46,522 bases of DNA from Streptomyces spongiae (GTDB lineage Bacteria; Actinomycetota; Actinomycetes; Streptomycetales; Streptomycetaceae). Below are positions 22,956-31,745 of this stretch, one piece after another; within the stretch, counting starts at the first letter, position 1, and each line of letters opens with the position of its first letter. A program made the position numbers and the translations under genes. The notes below the pieces were generated by a model. It searched no databases. It had not been told where the DNA came from and saw nothing but the letters and a program-made list of their open reading frames with translations. The stretch is from positions 1 through 46,522 of the forward strand of contig NZ_VJZC01000021.1 in the NCBI RefSeq assembly GCF_009377185.1, written 5' to 3'.

Positions 22956-24256
22956 GGGGTCCTCGCTTCGGGAACGGAGTTGTGGTGGTGCTCGCGCAGG
23001 GCGGACCGCAGCTGCAGCCACCACACGGCCGAGCTGCAGACGGTCGCGGCGGCGACGCCCCAGGCCGAGCCGACCGTGCCGGCCGCGGCCGCCCCGCCGA
23101 GCCCGCCGATGACGTAGCAGGCGGAGGCGAACAGCTGGCAGCGCAGGCTGCGCCGGGCCGCGGCGAGCGCGCGCAGCCCGGCCGCCGCGCCGGTGCCGAG
23201 TCCGGCGCCCGCGACGCCGAGCGTGGCCGGCACGATGAGCTGTGCGGCGGAGTGCCAGACGTCGCCGAGTACGAGCTCGCCCACCCGGTCCGGCATGAGG
23301 AGCAGCGCCGCGCCCCAGAGCAGCGCGGCGGCGGCCTGCCCGCCGCCCAGCAGGAGGCAGAACCTGCCAAGGCGGTGCGGGGCCCGCCTCAGCACCCGTG
23401 CCGCCTCCGCGACGGTGACCAGCGACAGCCCCATCAGCACGGCGAGGAACGGGCCGAGCAGAAGCTCGGCACCCCGCACCGCACCCACCGCGCCGACCCC
23501 GACGATCGCGCCGAGCCCGTACGCCCGCAGCTGGCTCGCGCCGCTGAGGCAGGTGTTCTCGACCAGGTACCGGTAGCCGAGGTCGCGGTGCTCGCGAACC
23601 CACGCGCGCGCTCCGGTCAACTGGGGCCGGATGCCGGACTGGAAGCAGCCGTACACCGCGGCCACCGCGGCGGATCCGCCCCAGGCGAGCACGAAAGCGG
23701 CCACGCTGCCCACGCGGGCCGCCACCACCATGGCCGGGACGAGCGCGACGCCCCACACGACGTCGTTGACGAACGCCTTCCGCCCGGTGCCGGCGGCGAA
23801 GAACGAGTACCGCCAGGCGTCCTGCAGCAGCAGCCCCGGCAGCATGACGCCGAGGCAGGCGAACGCGGGCCCCACGCTGCCGCCGAGAGCCGTCCCGACC
23901 ACCAGACACACCGCGCCGATGACGGCACCTGCGCCGAGCGCGGTACCCGACGACCGGGCCACCGCCCCGCGCCAGGAGGCTTCCGACACGCCGCTGAAGC
24001 GCACCACGAGCGGGTCGGTGGCCAGCCCGCGGGAGACGCTGAGCACCACGCCGTAGGTCACCCAGGCCAGACTGAACACGCCGAACGCGGTCAGCCCGAG
24101 TGAGCGGGCCACGTAGATCCCCACCGCGAAGTTGGTCGCGCTGGAGGCCGCCTGGTCGGCCAGTCCCCAGGACAGCCGGCCGACCACGGCCCGCCTGGCG
24201 GTGGGCGGGGCCGCTGCGGCCGTCGTCTTCTGTCTCCCGGTGGTCATCGGCGTCAT
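22952..24256 (-). CDS. Oligosaccharide flippase (Wzx/MATE-MVF-like)
   Basis: A 434-residue membrane protein with 11-12 predicted helices and little else, fitting the Wzx/polysaccharide-biosynthesis (MOP superfamily) transporters. A cytoplasmic tail (TGRQKTTAAAAPPTARR) precedes the first helix, GLADQAASSATNFAVGIYVA. Its role is to flip the completed lipid-linked repeat unit across the membrane. The locus also has a Wzy-like polymerase and Wzz-like co-polymerases, supporting a Wzx/Wzy-dependent pathway. Four-base overlaps on both sides. Confidence 0.82.
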   Translation of the reverse strand: MTPMTTGRQKTTAAAAPPTARRAVVGRLSWGLADQAASSATNFAVGIYVARSLGLTAFGVFSLAWVTYGVVLSVSRGLATDPLVVRFSGVSEASWRGAVARSSGTALGAGAVIGAVCLVVGTALGGSVGPAFACLGVMLPGLLLQDAWRYSFFAAGTGRKAFVNDVVWGVALVPAMVVAARVGSVAAFVLAWGGSAAVAAVYGCFQSGIRPQLTGARAWVREHRDLGYRYLVENTCLSGASQLRAYGLGAIVGVGAVGAVRGAELLLGPFLAVLMGLSLVTVAEAARVLRRAPHRLGRFCLLLGGGQAAAALLWGAALLLMPDRVGELVLGDVWHSAAQLIVPATLGVAGAGLGTGAAAGLRALAAARRSLRCQLFASACYVIGGLGGAAAAGTVGSAWGVAAATVCSSAVWWLQLRSALREHHHNSVPEARTP

Positions 24257-25527
24257 GCCTTGATCAGCCCGGCGCCGTGCAGGGCGTCGGCCGCGGCGGC
24301 GACGGTGTCGAACGGCAGCCCGGACCGCTCGGCGACGTCAAGGAGACCATGCTCGCCGTCGGCGAGGCTGAGCACCCAGAGCATGGCCATCTGGGCCTGT
24401 TTCGCGTCGCTGCGGCCGCCGAGCGAGTCGTACAACCCGCGTCGGCCCAGCTGTGGTTCGCCGTAGGGGCTGAGGTTGACGTACCGCCGGTTGCGGTCGA
24501 GGACGGCGAACGCCTCGCGGCAGACGGCGAGCGTGTCCGCCATCGCCTCCGGGGAGACGAAGTCCGGGTTGTCCGCCGAGGTGTGGTACTCGGGGTAGCC
24601 GGCGTACGGGGTCCGGCTGAGCGAGCCCACGCCGAGGTCGAACCCGGGCGAGCAGTACTGCCGCTCGTCGTAGCCGTACGGAGTGAACTCGTTGACGTGG
24701 TGCGGCCGTTCGGAGGCGGCCAGTACATGCCGCAGCACCCGGTCGATCTCCGCGTCGCCGCGTCTGCTCTGCTTGTACGTCAGCTGTCCCGAGTCGCCGG
24801 CGCAGGCCAGCACGAGGCCGTGCTTGACCTGGTCGATCCGCTCCGCGTTGCGGGCCAGCCAGGTGATCGCCCCGATGGTGCCGGGCGCGTAGATGAACCG
24901 GTAGGTGTAGTACGGCGTCCGCTCCGCCAGCGCCCGGGCCAGGAACGTCGCCACCGCGATGCCGGCCAGGTTGTCGTTGGCCAGCGACGGGTGGCAGACG
25001 TGGCAGGAGACGATCACCTCGTCGGTGACCTGCCCGGGGACCACGTGCTCGGCGTAGGTGAGGTGGCCGTCCGCGAGGGTGGAGTCGACGCACACCTCGT
25101 AGTCGCCGTCCGGCAGCGCGTCCAGGGTCTCCTGGGCCAGGCAGAACCCCCATTCCGGTGTGTAGTAACTGGTGCGGTACGGCACCCAGGCCGGGTGGTC
25201 CGGCAGGGTGTGCAGGTGTTCACGAAGCTCGGCCAGCGGCATGGTCCGCGACACGGGCACGCTGTAGCCGAGCACGTGCAGGCTGGACGCGGCGAAGTCG
25301 ACGACGCGGTTGCCGGCGGTGTCGGCGATGTACGCGTCCCGGATGTTCCACTCCTGCGGCACCGTCCAGTCGAGCACCTGAGTCCCGGTCGGCACCTCGT
25401 GCACCTGCAGCGGAACGTACTCGCCGACGATCTCCAGGGTGGCGCGCACACCGTCGCCGGTGATGCTCCGGCAGAGCGGGTACAGCCGCTCCACCAGCGC
25501 GTGCATCTCTTCGCCGGCAGTGGTCAT
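24253..25527 (-). CDS. DUF4910 aminopeptidase-like protein
   Basis: A 424-residue protein of the DUF4910 (M28-like Zn-aminopeptidase fold) family. It begins ALVERLYPLCRSITGDGVR and carries EVIVSCHVCHPSLANDNLAG (candidate Zn-binding His and Asp), PGTIGAITWL and YPEYHTSADNPDFVS (another candidate ligand His). A C-terminal winged-helix-like segment follows (about 355-424). The family recurs in surface-polysaccharide clusters, but its reaction is not established to my knowledge. It may hydrolyse an amide on a sugar or its aminoacyl precursor. Four-base overlaps with epimerase and flippase genes. Confidence 0.88.
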   Translation of the reverse strand: MTTAGEEMHALVERLYPLCRSITGDGVRATLEIVGEYVPLQVHEVPTGTQVLDWTVPQEWNIRDAYIADTAGNRVVDFAASSLHVLGYSVPVSRTMPLAELREHLHTLPDHPAWVPYRTSYYTPEWGFCLAQETLDALPDGDYEVCVDSTLADGHLTYAEHVVPGQVTDEVIVSCHVCHPSLANDNLAGIAVATFLARALAERTPYYTYRFIYAPGTIGAITWLARNAERIDQVKHGLVLACAGDSGQLTYKQSRRGDAEIDRVLRHVLAASERPHHVNEFTPYGYDERQYCSPGFDLGVGSLSRTPYAGYPEYHTSADNPDFVSPEAMADTLAVCREAFAVLDRNRRYVNLSPYGEPQLGRRGLYDSLGGRSDAKQAQMAMLWVLSLADGEHGLLDVAERSGLPFDTVAAAADALHGAGLIKA

Positions 25528-26549
25528 CGGCGCCACCGCAGGGTGTCGTCGACGGCGCCGGCGTCGGATGCCGCGCGCAGCACGGCAAGGCGGGTGAAGC
25601 GTCGCTCGAAGTCCTCCTGGGTCAGCCCGTGTTTCCGGTAGGCGTCGGCGAGTTCGAGCGCGCCCTGCTTCACCGTCCACTCGCAGTCGAAGCCGGGTAT
25701 CGCGGCGCGGAACCGGGAGAAGTCCACCCGGTACGACCGCGGGTCGGCACCGTTCTCCCCGGTGATCACCACCTTCGCGCCGGACACCGCCTCGGCGACC
25801 TGTTCGGCGATCTCGGCGACCGTGACGTTGTTGGTCTCGCTGCCGATGTTGAACGCCCGGTCGTGCACCGCTTCCCGTGGCGCGGTCAGCGCGGCCGTGA
25901 AGGCCCGTGCGATGTCGGCGGCGTGCACCAGCGGGCGCCAGGGGGTGCCGTCGGAGAGCACCAGGACCTCGCCGGACAGGAGCGCGTGGCCCACCAGGTT
26001 GTTCAGCACGATGTCGGCGCGCAGCCGGGGTGAGTAGCCGAAGGCGGTGGCGTTGCGCATGAACACCGGGCTGAAGTCGCCGTCAGCCAGCGCGTGGAGG
26101 TCGTCCTCCACCCGCACCTTTGACTCCGCGTACGGCGTCACCGGGCGCAGCGGGGCGTCCTCGGCCACCAGGTCGTCGCCGCCGGCGGCGCCGTAGACGG
26201 AGCAGGTCGACGCGTACAGGAAGCGCCGCACTCCGGCGTCGCGGGCCAGCCGGGCGAGCCGTACGGACGCGTGGTGGTTGATGTCGTAGGTGAGTTCCGG
26301 CGCCAGCGATCCGAGCGGGTCGTTGGACAGGGCGGCCAGGTGGATCACGGCGTCCACCCCGGCCACGTGGTCGGCCGTGACGTCGCGCAGGTCCACGCGA
26401 TGCCCCGACGGGTCCGCGGGCGGCGGGCCGAGGACGCAGTCGGCGAACAGGCCGGCGTCAAGGCCGACGACCTCGTGCCCGGCGGCCGTGAGGACCGGTG
26501 CCATCACGGTGCCCAGGTAGCCCTGGTGTCCGGTGAGCAGTACGCGCAA
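25524..26549 (-). CDS. NAD(P)-dependent sugar epimerase/dehydratase (extended SDR)
   Basis: A 341-residue extended short-chain dehydrogenase. The cofactor motif is LLTGHQGYLGTVMAPVL (TGxxGYxG), followed by VDAVIHLAALSNDP, the catalytic Ser-Tyr-Lys as STCSVYG and YAESKVRVE, and a RNATAFGYSPRLR segment. It acts on a nucleotide-activated sugar, as 4-epimerase, reductase or dehydratase. TTG is the start, supported by GGGGGAA six bases upstream. Placed between the PIG-L deacetylase and DUF4910 genes, it probably belongs to the same sugar-building branch. Confidence 0.9.
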   Translation of the reverse strand: MRVLLTGHQGYLGTVMAPVLTAAGHEVVGLDAGLFADCVLGPPPADPSGHRVDLRDVTADHVAGVDAVIHLAALSNDPLGSLAPELTYDINHHASVRLARLARDAGVRRFLYASTCSVYGAAGGDDLVAEDAPLRPVTPYAESKVRVEDDLHALADGDFSPVFMRNATAFGYSPRLRADIVLNNLVGHALLSGEVLVLSDGTPWRPLVHAADIARAFTAALTAPREAVHDRAFNIGSETNNVTVAEIAEQVAEAVSGAKVVITGENGADPRSYRVDFSRFRAAIPGFDCEWTVKQGALELADAYRKHGLTQEDFERRFTRLAVLRAASDAGAVDDTLRWRR

Positions 26550-26552
26550 GGT

Positions 26553-27215
26553 TCATTCCCCCAGGTTGGAAGTGCCGAGATCGAGCGTGAGTTTGGTGAC
26601 GGCGAACGCCTCGGCGTAGCGCGCGTGGCTTTCGATGCCGCGGATCCGGGCCAGCCCGAGGAAGGCTTCCCGGTCGTACCAGGGCCGGTGCCGCTGCGAG
26701 GGGTAGTGCTCCTGCAGCAACCGCACCTTCTGTTCGGCGATCTCCGGCGACAGCGGCTGGTACGCCGCCGGACGGCCGAGATCGCCGTCCCACTTGACGA
26801 TCTCGTAGCCGAGCACCAGGTGGTCGCGGAACGCGGTGGGTATCAGCTGCGCCAGGCCGCGGTGGTCCTGGTGCGCGTCCTCGGTGCGCGGGGCCAGGAC
26901 CAGATCCGGCTCGGTCCTCTCGCGCAGCTCCTCGACCGCGGCCTTGGCCTCCTCCCAGTGCGCGGGCAGTCGGCCGTCCGGCAGCTTGAGCACGGTCAGC
27001 CGCAGGTCGGCGCCCGGGCAGAAGGCGGCGAGCGCGGCCTTCTCCTCCTGCTCCCGGTCGGTGCCTCCGCCGGAGAGCACCAGCGCGTCGATTCGGATAC
27101 CCGGCCGCGCGAGGCACAGCGTCAGCAGCGTGCCGCCCGCGCCGATGGCGATGTCGTCGCAGTGCGCGCCCACGGCGACGATCCGGTCCAGGGGCCCGGC
27201 CCCGAGCCGGATCAC
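26553..27215 (-). CDS. PIG-L/LmbE-family deacetylase
   Basis: A 220-residue Zn-dependent N-deacetylase. The metal motif GAHCDDIAIGAGG (H18, D20, D21) and the later EDAHQDHRG (about 112-120) match PIG-L/MshB/LmbE. It removes an N-acetyl group from a GlcNAc-like sugar or precursor. GTG start at 27215 overlaps the nucleotidyltransferase stop. It fits a pathway with an amino-sugar intermediate together with the terminal aminotransferase. Confidence 0.92.
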   Translation of the reverse strand: MIRLGAGPLDRIVAVGAHCDDIAIGAGGTLLTLCLARPGIRIDALVLSGGGTDREQEEKAALAAFCPGADLRLTVLKLPDGRLPAHWEEAKAAVEELRERTEPDLVLAPRTEDAHQDHRGLAQLIPTAFRDHLVLGYEIVKWDGDLGRPAAYQPLSPEIAEQKVRLLQEHYPSQRHRPWYDREAFLGLARIRGIESHARYAEAFAVTKLTLDLGTSNLGE

Positions 27216-28006
27216 GCCCGTGCTCCGGCGGTGTCCCGTTCCCACACGGCCCAGGGGCGGTCGCCGCGGGCGTATGCCTCGTCGAGCGCGGCCCGCTCCT
27301 TCACGGTGTCGGTCGGCTTCCAGAAGCCGCGGTGCTGGTGCGCCATCAGCCGTCCCTGCTTGGCCAGTTGGGCGCATCCGTCGGCGACCAGGTCGCCGTT
27401 CTCCGGGATGTGGTCGAAGACCTCCTGGCGGAGCACGAAGTAGCCGCCGTTCTCCCACAGCGGCATGTCGCTCACCGCGGTGATGCCCCCCACCAGGCCG
27501 TCCTCGCCCAGGTCGACGCAGTGGAACGAGGACTGCGGTGGCACCACCATCATCGACGCACCGGCGTCGCGCCGGGCGAAGTTCTCGATCATCTGCGGCA
27601 GTGGGGCGTCGGTGAGTACGTCGGCGTAGTTGGCGAGGAACATCTCGTCGCCGTCCAGGTGGTGCCGCACCCGGCGCAGCCGCTCCCCGATGGGCGACTC
27701 GATGCCGGTCTGCGCGAACGTGATCGTCCAGTCGGCTATGTCGGTGGACAGCAGCTCGGTCCGCCCGCCCCGCAGCACGAAGTCGTTCGACGTCGTCTCC
27801 TCGTAGTTGAGGAAGAAGTTCTTGATGTGGTGGGCCCCGTACCCGAGGCACAGGATGAACTCCTTGTGCCCGAAGTGCGCGTAGTAGCGCATGACGTGCC
27901 AGATCAGCGGCCTGGGGCCGACCATCGCCATCGGCTTGGGCACGTCGTCCGCGGCTCCGCTCCGCATCCGCATCCCGTAACCGCCGCAGAACAGTACGAC
28001 CTTCAT
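27212..28006 (-). CDS. Glucose-1-phosphate cytidylyltransferase-like nucleotidyltransferase
   Basis: A 264-residue sugar-1-phosphate nucleotidyltransferase. It has the opening VVLFCGGYGMRMR, then PKPMAMVGPRPLIWHVMRYY and LCLGYGAHHIKNFFLNYEET, patterns that place it nearer the RfbF cytidylyltransferases than RmlA. A CDP-sugar product is therefore likely. A matching CDP-glucose 4,6-dehydratase is not obvious; the SDR enzyme two genes downstream could take that role. ATGA/GTGA overlaps at both ends. Confidence 0.88.
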   Translation of the reverse strand: MKVVLFCGGYGMRMRSGAADDVPKPMAMVGPRPLIWHVMRYYAHFGHKEFILCLGYGAHHIKNFFLNYEETTSNDFVLRGGRTELLSTDIADWTITFAQTGIESPIGERLRRVRHHLDGDEMFLANYADVLTDAPLPQMIENFARRDAGASMMVVPPQSSFHCVDLGEDGLVGGITAVSDMPLWENGGYFVLRQEVFDHIPENGDLVADGCAQLAKQGRLMAHQHRGFWKPTDTVKERAALDEAYARGDRPWAVWERDTAGARA

Positions 28007-29238
28007 CGCTTGACCTCGACAATGCTCAGTTCCGGGATGGGAAAGACCAGTCGGCCGCCCCAGTCGTGGACGAAGGACAGTTGCTCGACCAGCTCGTCCC
28101 GCAGGTTCCACGGGAGGACGAGGACGTAGTCCGGTTTGTCGGTGCTGATCTGCTCGGGCGGCAGGATCGGGATGCGGGTGCCGGGGGTGAACCTGCCGTG
28201 CTTGTAGGGGTTGCGGTCGACCGTGTACGGGAGCAGGTCGGGCCGGATGCCGCAGTGGTTGAGCAGGGTGTTGCCCTTGCCCGGGGCGCCGTAGCCGACG
28301 ACCGTCTCGCCGCGCTCGGCCGCCTCGATGAGGAACCGCAGGAGGTCCCGGCGCACCTTGGCCACCCGGGCGGAGAACTCGGTGTACCCGGACAGCTCCT
28401 GCAGCCCGGCGGCCTTCTCCCGGGCCAGCACGTCGGCCACCCGCTGAGTCGGCTCGCCGGCCACCTCGGCCGGCCGGGCCCACAGCCGGATGGAGCCGCC
28501 GTGCGTGGGCAGCAACTCCACGTCCACGAGCGCGAGTCCGCCGCTCGCAAGGGCTCGGATCGCGGACGCGACCGTGTAGTACTGGAAGTGCTCGTGGTAG
28601 ATCGTGTCGTACTGGTTCTCCTCGATCAGGGTCAGCAGGTGCTGCACCTCGATGGAGACCCAGCCGTCGTCGGCGACCAGGGCGCGCAGCCCCTGGGTGA
28701 ACCCGACGACGTCGGGGATGTGCGCGTACACGTTGTTGGCCACGACCAGGTCCGCCGGGCCGTGCTCGGCGCGGACGGCCGAGCCGGTGTCCGGGGACAG
28801 GAACTCCGTGAGCGTGGGCACACCCGCGTCCCGCGCCGTGCCACCGACGTTCACCGACGGCTCGATACCGAGGCAGCGGATCCCCCGGTCCACCACGTGC
28901 CTCAGCAGGTACCCGTCGTTGCTCGCCACCTCGACCACGAAGGCGTCGGTGCCGAGACCCAGGCGTTGTACGGCGTCGGCGACGAACGTGCGCGCGTGCT
29001 CCACCCAGGAGGTCGAGTACGAGGAGAAGTACGCGTACTCCTTGAACGTCTCCTCCGGCGTGATCAGCGGAGGGATCTGCGCGAGCCAGCAGTCGGTGCA
29101 GACCCGCAGGTGCAGCGGGTACGCCGGTTCCGGCTGGTCCAGTTGGTCCGCGGCGAGAAAGCTCTCACATGGTGGCGTCGCCCCGAGGTCGACGACGCTC
29201 GCCATCGCCTCCGAGCCGCACAGTCGGCATCGTGTCAT
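28003..29238 (-). CDS. NDP-sugar C-methyltransferase
   Basis: A 411-residue three-part enzyme of the TcaB9/TylCIII-type sugar C-methyltransferases. Residues 1-70 form a Zn-binding domain (CRLCGS near the start, then CTDCWLAQIPPLI), about 95-240 the SAM-binding fold (VVEVASNDGYLL), and about 270-411 the C-terminal Methyltransf_14-type domain (VVGYGAPGKGNTLLNHCGI, then YTVDRNPYKHGRFTPGT). These enzymes add a C-methyl branch at C3 of a 4-keto sugar. The gene implies a branched-chain sugar in the polymer. ATGA overlaps with both neighbours. Confidence 0.93.
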   Translation of the reverse strand: MTRCRLCGSEAMASVVDLGATPPCESFLAADQLDQPEPAYPLHLRVCTDCWLAQIPPLITPEETFKEYAYFSSYSTSWVEHARTFVADAVQRLGLGTDAFVVEVASNDGYLLRHVVDRGIRCLGIEPSVNVGGTARDAGVPTLTEFLSPDTGSAVRAEHGPADLVVANNVYAHIPDVVGFTQGLRALVADDGWVSIEVQHLLTLIEENQYDTIYHEHFQYYTVASAIRALASGGLALVDVELLPTHGGSIRLWARPAEVAGEPTQRVADVLAREKAAGLQELSGYTEFSARVAKVRRDLLRFLIEAAERGETVVGYGAPGKGNTLLNHCGIRPDLLPYTVDRNPYKHGRFTPGTRIPILPPEQISTDKPDYVLVLPWNLRDELVEQLSFVHDWGGRLVFPIPELSIVEVKR

Positions 29239-30476
29239 CTACTGTCCCCATCCCCCCTGCTCGCGCGGGTGTCCCCGCCGCGAGCCAGTGCTGACCGTCC
29301 CGCGATCGCGGTGCGGTACTCCTCCAACAGGCGCTCCAGGCCGACGGCCGGGCTGAACCCCTGCTCGTATCGGCGCCGGGCCGCCTGGCCCATCTCCTGG
29401 TTGCGGTCCGGGTCGGCCGCGATCCGGCGTATGCAGGACGCGAGCGAGGCGGGCTCGCCCGGCCGGTGCAGCAGCCCGGTCACCCCGTCCTCGACGAGTT
29501 CGACGAAGGCGCCGTGACCGGCGGCGACGACCGGGACCCCCGCTGCCATCGCCTCCACGACCACCAGGCCGAACGCCTCCAGCCACGTCGAGGGAGCCAC
29601 TACGGCGACCGCCCGCGCGACGGCCTTCCGGCACTCCGCCGTGTCGTACAGACCGACGTAGCGCACGTCGTCCCGGCCCGCCGCCCAGGCGGTCACCTCC
29701 CGCTCCAGCGGCCCCGTGCCGGCGATCACGAGCGGCACGCCCACACCGCCGTCCGCGGCCAACTCGTCCCACGCGGTCATGAGCAGCCGCACGCCCTTGG
29801 CCTCCGCGAGCCGGCCGAGATAGAGCAGATGCTCGCCGGCGCCCTCTCGGCAGGCGCCCGGGTCGGGCACGAAGTTGTGCTTCACCGCCAGCCGCTCGGC
29901 CGGCATGCCGGCCCGCACCAGGACGTCGCGCTGCGCCGCGGAGATGCAGAAGAACCGTTCCACGCCGGACCACCACCGCCGCCGGTTGACCGACATGCTG
30001 ACCGCGAGCGGCACCGTCGCAAGGCGGGAGCTCCGGTAGCAGCCGTGCCGGACGGCGGGCAGCGGCGCGGACCCGACGCACTCGGTGCACGGCCGGCCGT
30101 CCCGCTGCAGCGTGCCGGGCGGGCAGACCTGCGTGTAGTTGTGCAGCGTGGCGACGGCGGGCACGCCGGCGTCGGCGCAGGCGGCCAGCACCGCCGGCGA
30201 CAGGAGCGGGAAGACGTTGTGGACGTGCACCACGTCCGGCCGCTCGGAGCGAAGCCGGGCGGCGAGCTCCGTGCGAACCGCCGGGTTCCACGGCACAAGG
30301 AGCGGTACCGCGACCTTGCCCAGCAGGGACCGGGCGGCGATGTCGTCGCTGCGCCGCTCGAACACCTCGACCCGGTGGCCGGCCGCGCGGAGCAGCGCCA
30401 CCTCCTGGTCGACGACCTTGTTCTCCCCGCTCGGCTGCGCCGAGGCGTAGCGGTTGTGCACCACGAGGACGTGCAT
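29235..30476 (-). CDS. Glycosyltransferase family 4
   Basis: A 413-residue GT-B retaining transferase. The N-terminal domain has VVHNRYASAQPSGENKVV and DVVHVHNVFPLLSPAVL; the C-terminal nucleotide-sugar-binding domain has HLLYLGRLAEAKG and the EX7E motif in PSTWLEAFGLVVVEAMAAG. A Cys-rich stretch (CPPGTLQRDGRPCTECVG) mid-N-terminal domain is shared by some GT4 members. Ribosome site GGAGGTGA seven bases before ATG. It adds one sugar to the repeat unit. Confidence 0.93.
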   Translation of the reverse strand: MHVLVVHNRYASAQPSGENKVVDQEVALLRAAGHRVEVFERRSDDIAARSLLGKVAVPLLVPWNPAVRTELAARLRSERPDVVHVHNVFPLLSPAVLAACADAGVPAVATLHNYTQVCPPGTLQRDGRPCTECVGSAPLPAVRHGCYRSSRLATVPLAVSMSVNRRRWWSGVERFFCISAAQRDVLVRAGMPAERLAVKHNFVPDPGACREGAGEHLLYLGRLAEAKGVRLLMTAWDELAADGGVGVPLVIAGTGPLEREVTAWAAGRDDVRYVGLYDTAECRKAVARAVAVVAPSTWLEAFGLVVVEAMAAGVPVVAAGHGAFVELVEDGVTGLLHRPGEPASLASCIRRIAADPDRNQEMGQAARRRYEQGFSPAVGLERLLEEYRTAIAGRSALARGGDTRASRGDGDSR

Positions 30477-30478
30477 GC

Positions 30479-31744
30479 TCAGGTCACCTCCGATTTCTGG
30501 GCCCATCGCGGGACGCGCCGTTGACGGACTTCGGGCGTCGGGACGTCGGGCCCCGGGAGGGGCGTGGGCACGGCGGGTGCCGCCAGCAGCGAGGCGGCCA
30601 CGGCGAGATGCAGCAGATACGGCGAGGCGTCGCCCAGCCCGGCCTCGGTGTACGACGCGATCGCGCAGTAGCTGATCAGGAAGATCGCGCAGGCCCTCGA
30701 CAGCGACGGTGGCCGCAGCAACGCGACGCCGCCCAGCACGATGATGATCGCCGCCACCAGGGCGACACCGGTCATGCCCTGCTCGTTGTAGACGGCCAGC
30801 CAGCTGTTGTCGATGGGCAGCCCGTCGAACGACTTGTCGCCCAGGCCCATGCCGAACAGCTGTTCCGTGGTCGTTCGGGGTGCTGCCAGCAGGGCGTGCC
30901 AGACCTTGGCCCGGCCGGTGAGGCTGGCGAAGTTCTCCTGGCTCTGCCCGCGCAGGAACCACGCCTGGAGCGCGGAGCTGAACCCCACCGCGGCCACCGC
31001 GGCGCACAGCACCGCCCAGGTGAAGAACCGGCGGGCGGCGGCGCTGGTCAGGATGAGCGAGCTGATCGCCAGTGCCAGCCCGACCAGCAGCCCGAGCGTG
31101 GCCGTCCGGGTATGGGTCAGCGCGAGCAGGGCGAGTGAGGGCACGATGACCACCGCCGCGCTGGTCCGGTCGGTCCGGCGGCCCAGGAGGAGCAGCACGG
31201 TGAGCCCGATGATCACCGCGGCGTACTGTCCGATCTGCGGCGGGGTGAGCGGCCACAACGCGCCGACCAGCCGCCCGCCGTAGAGCTCGGGCATGGCGGC
31301 GCCCGGTGAGATGACCAGGCCGGCGGCCACCGACCCGAGCACCGCGAAGTACATCCGGATGTGGTGCCGGACGAATGTCGTGCTGCCGTCCCACCAGCGG
31401 CTGAGCAGCCACAGCGTGCCGATGAAGAGAGCCAGCCGGGTGCAGCGGAACAGCGCGCCGAGCCCGGCCCCCTGTTCCACGCTGGAGATCAGGCTCGGCA
31501 CCAGCAGCAGGGTGAGCAGGAACACGTAGGCGCTGGCCCGGATGCGCACCCGGGGGTTGACCACGAGCGCCAGCGCGAACGCGGCGACCAGCGAGCCCAT
31601 GGTGACCATCTGGATGAGAGAGCGGGGCAGCGGGACGATGGTCTGTGCCCCGGCGGAGCCGAGGGTGTTGAGGACGAGCAGCCCCCAGGCCGTCCCGACG
31701 ATCCTCGACGTGTGGTTCGTGCCCGTCTTGATCTCTGTGCCCAT
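30479..31744 (-). CDS. O-antigen ligase/Wzy-like polymerase
   Basis: A 421-residue polytopic membrane protein with about 11 helices and a larger extracytoplasmic loop (about 255-310: QAWFLRGQSQENFASLTGRA, then FGMGLGDKSF and DNSWLAVYNEQG). This is the Wzy_C/O-antigen-ligase pattern. It would polymerise the flipped repeat units. ATG 31744 begins two bases after the preceding stop, with GTG 31753 as an alternative. The Wzy assignment is from topology, loop motifs and cluster context. Confidence 0.82.
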   Translation of the reverse strand: MGTEIKTGTNHTSRIVGTAWGLLVLNTLGSAGAQTIVPLPRSLIQMVTMGSLVAAFALALVVNPRVRIRASAYVFLLTLLLVPSLISSVEQGAGLGALFRCTRLALFIGTLWLLSRWWDGSTTFVRHHIRMYFAVLGSVAAGLVISPGAAMPELYGGRLVGALWPLTPPQIGQYAAVIIGLTVLLLLGRRTDRTSAAVVIVPSLALLALTHTRTATLGLLVGLALAISSLILTSAAARRFFTWAVLCAAVAAVGFSSALQAWFLRGQSQENFASLTGRAKVWHALLAAPRTTTEQLFGMGLGDKSFDGLPIDNSWLAVYNEQGMTGVALVAAIIIVLGGVALLRPPSLSRACAIFLISYCAIASYTEAGLGDASPYLLHLAVAASLLAAPAVPTPLPGPDVPTPEVRQRRVPRWAQKSEVT

Positions 31745-31745
31745 C

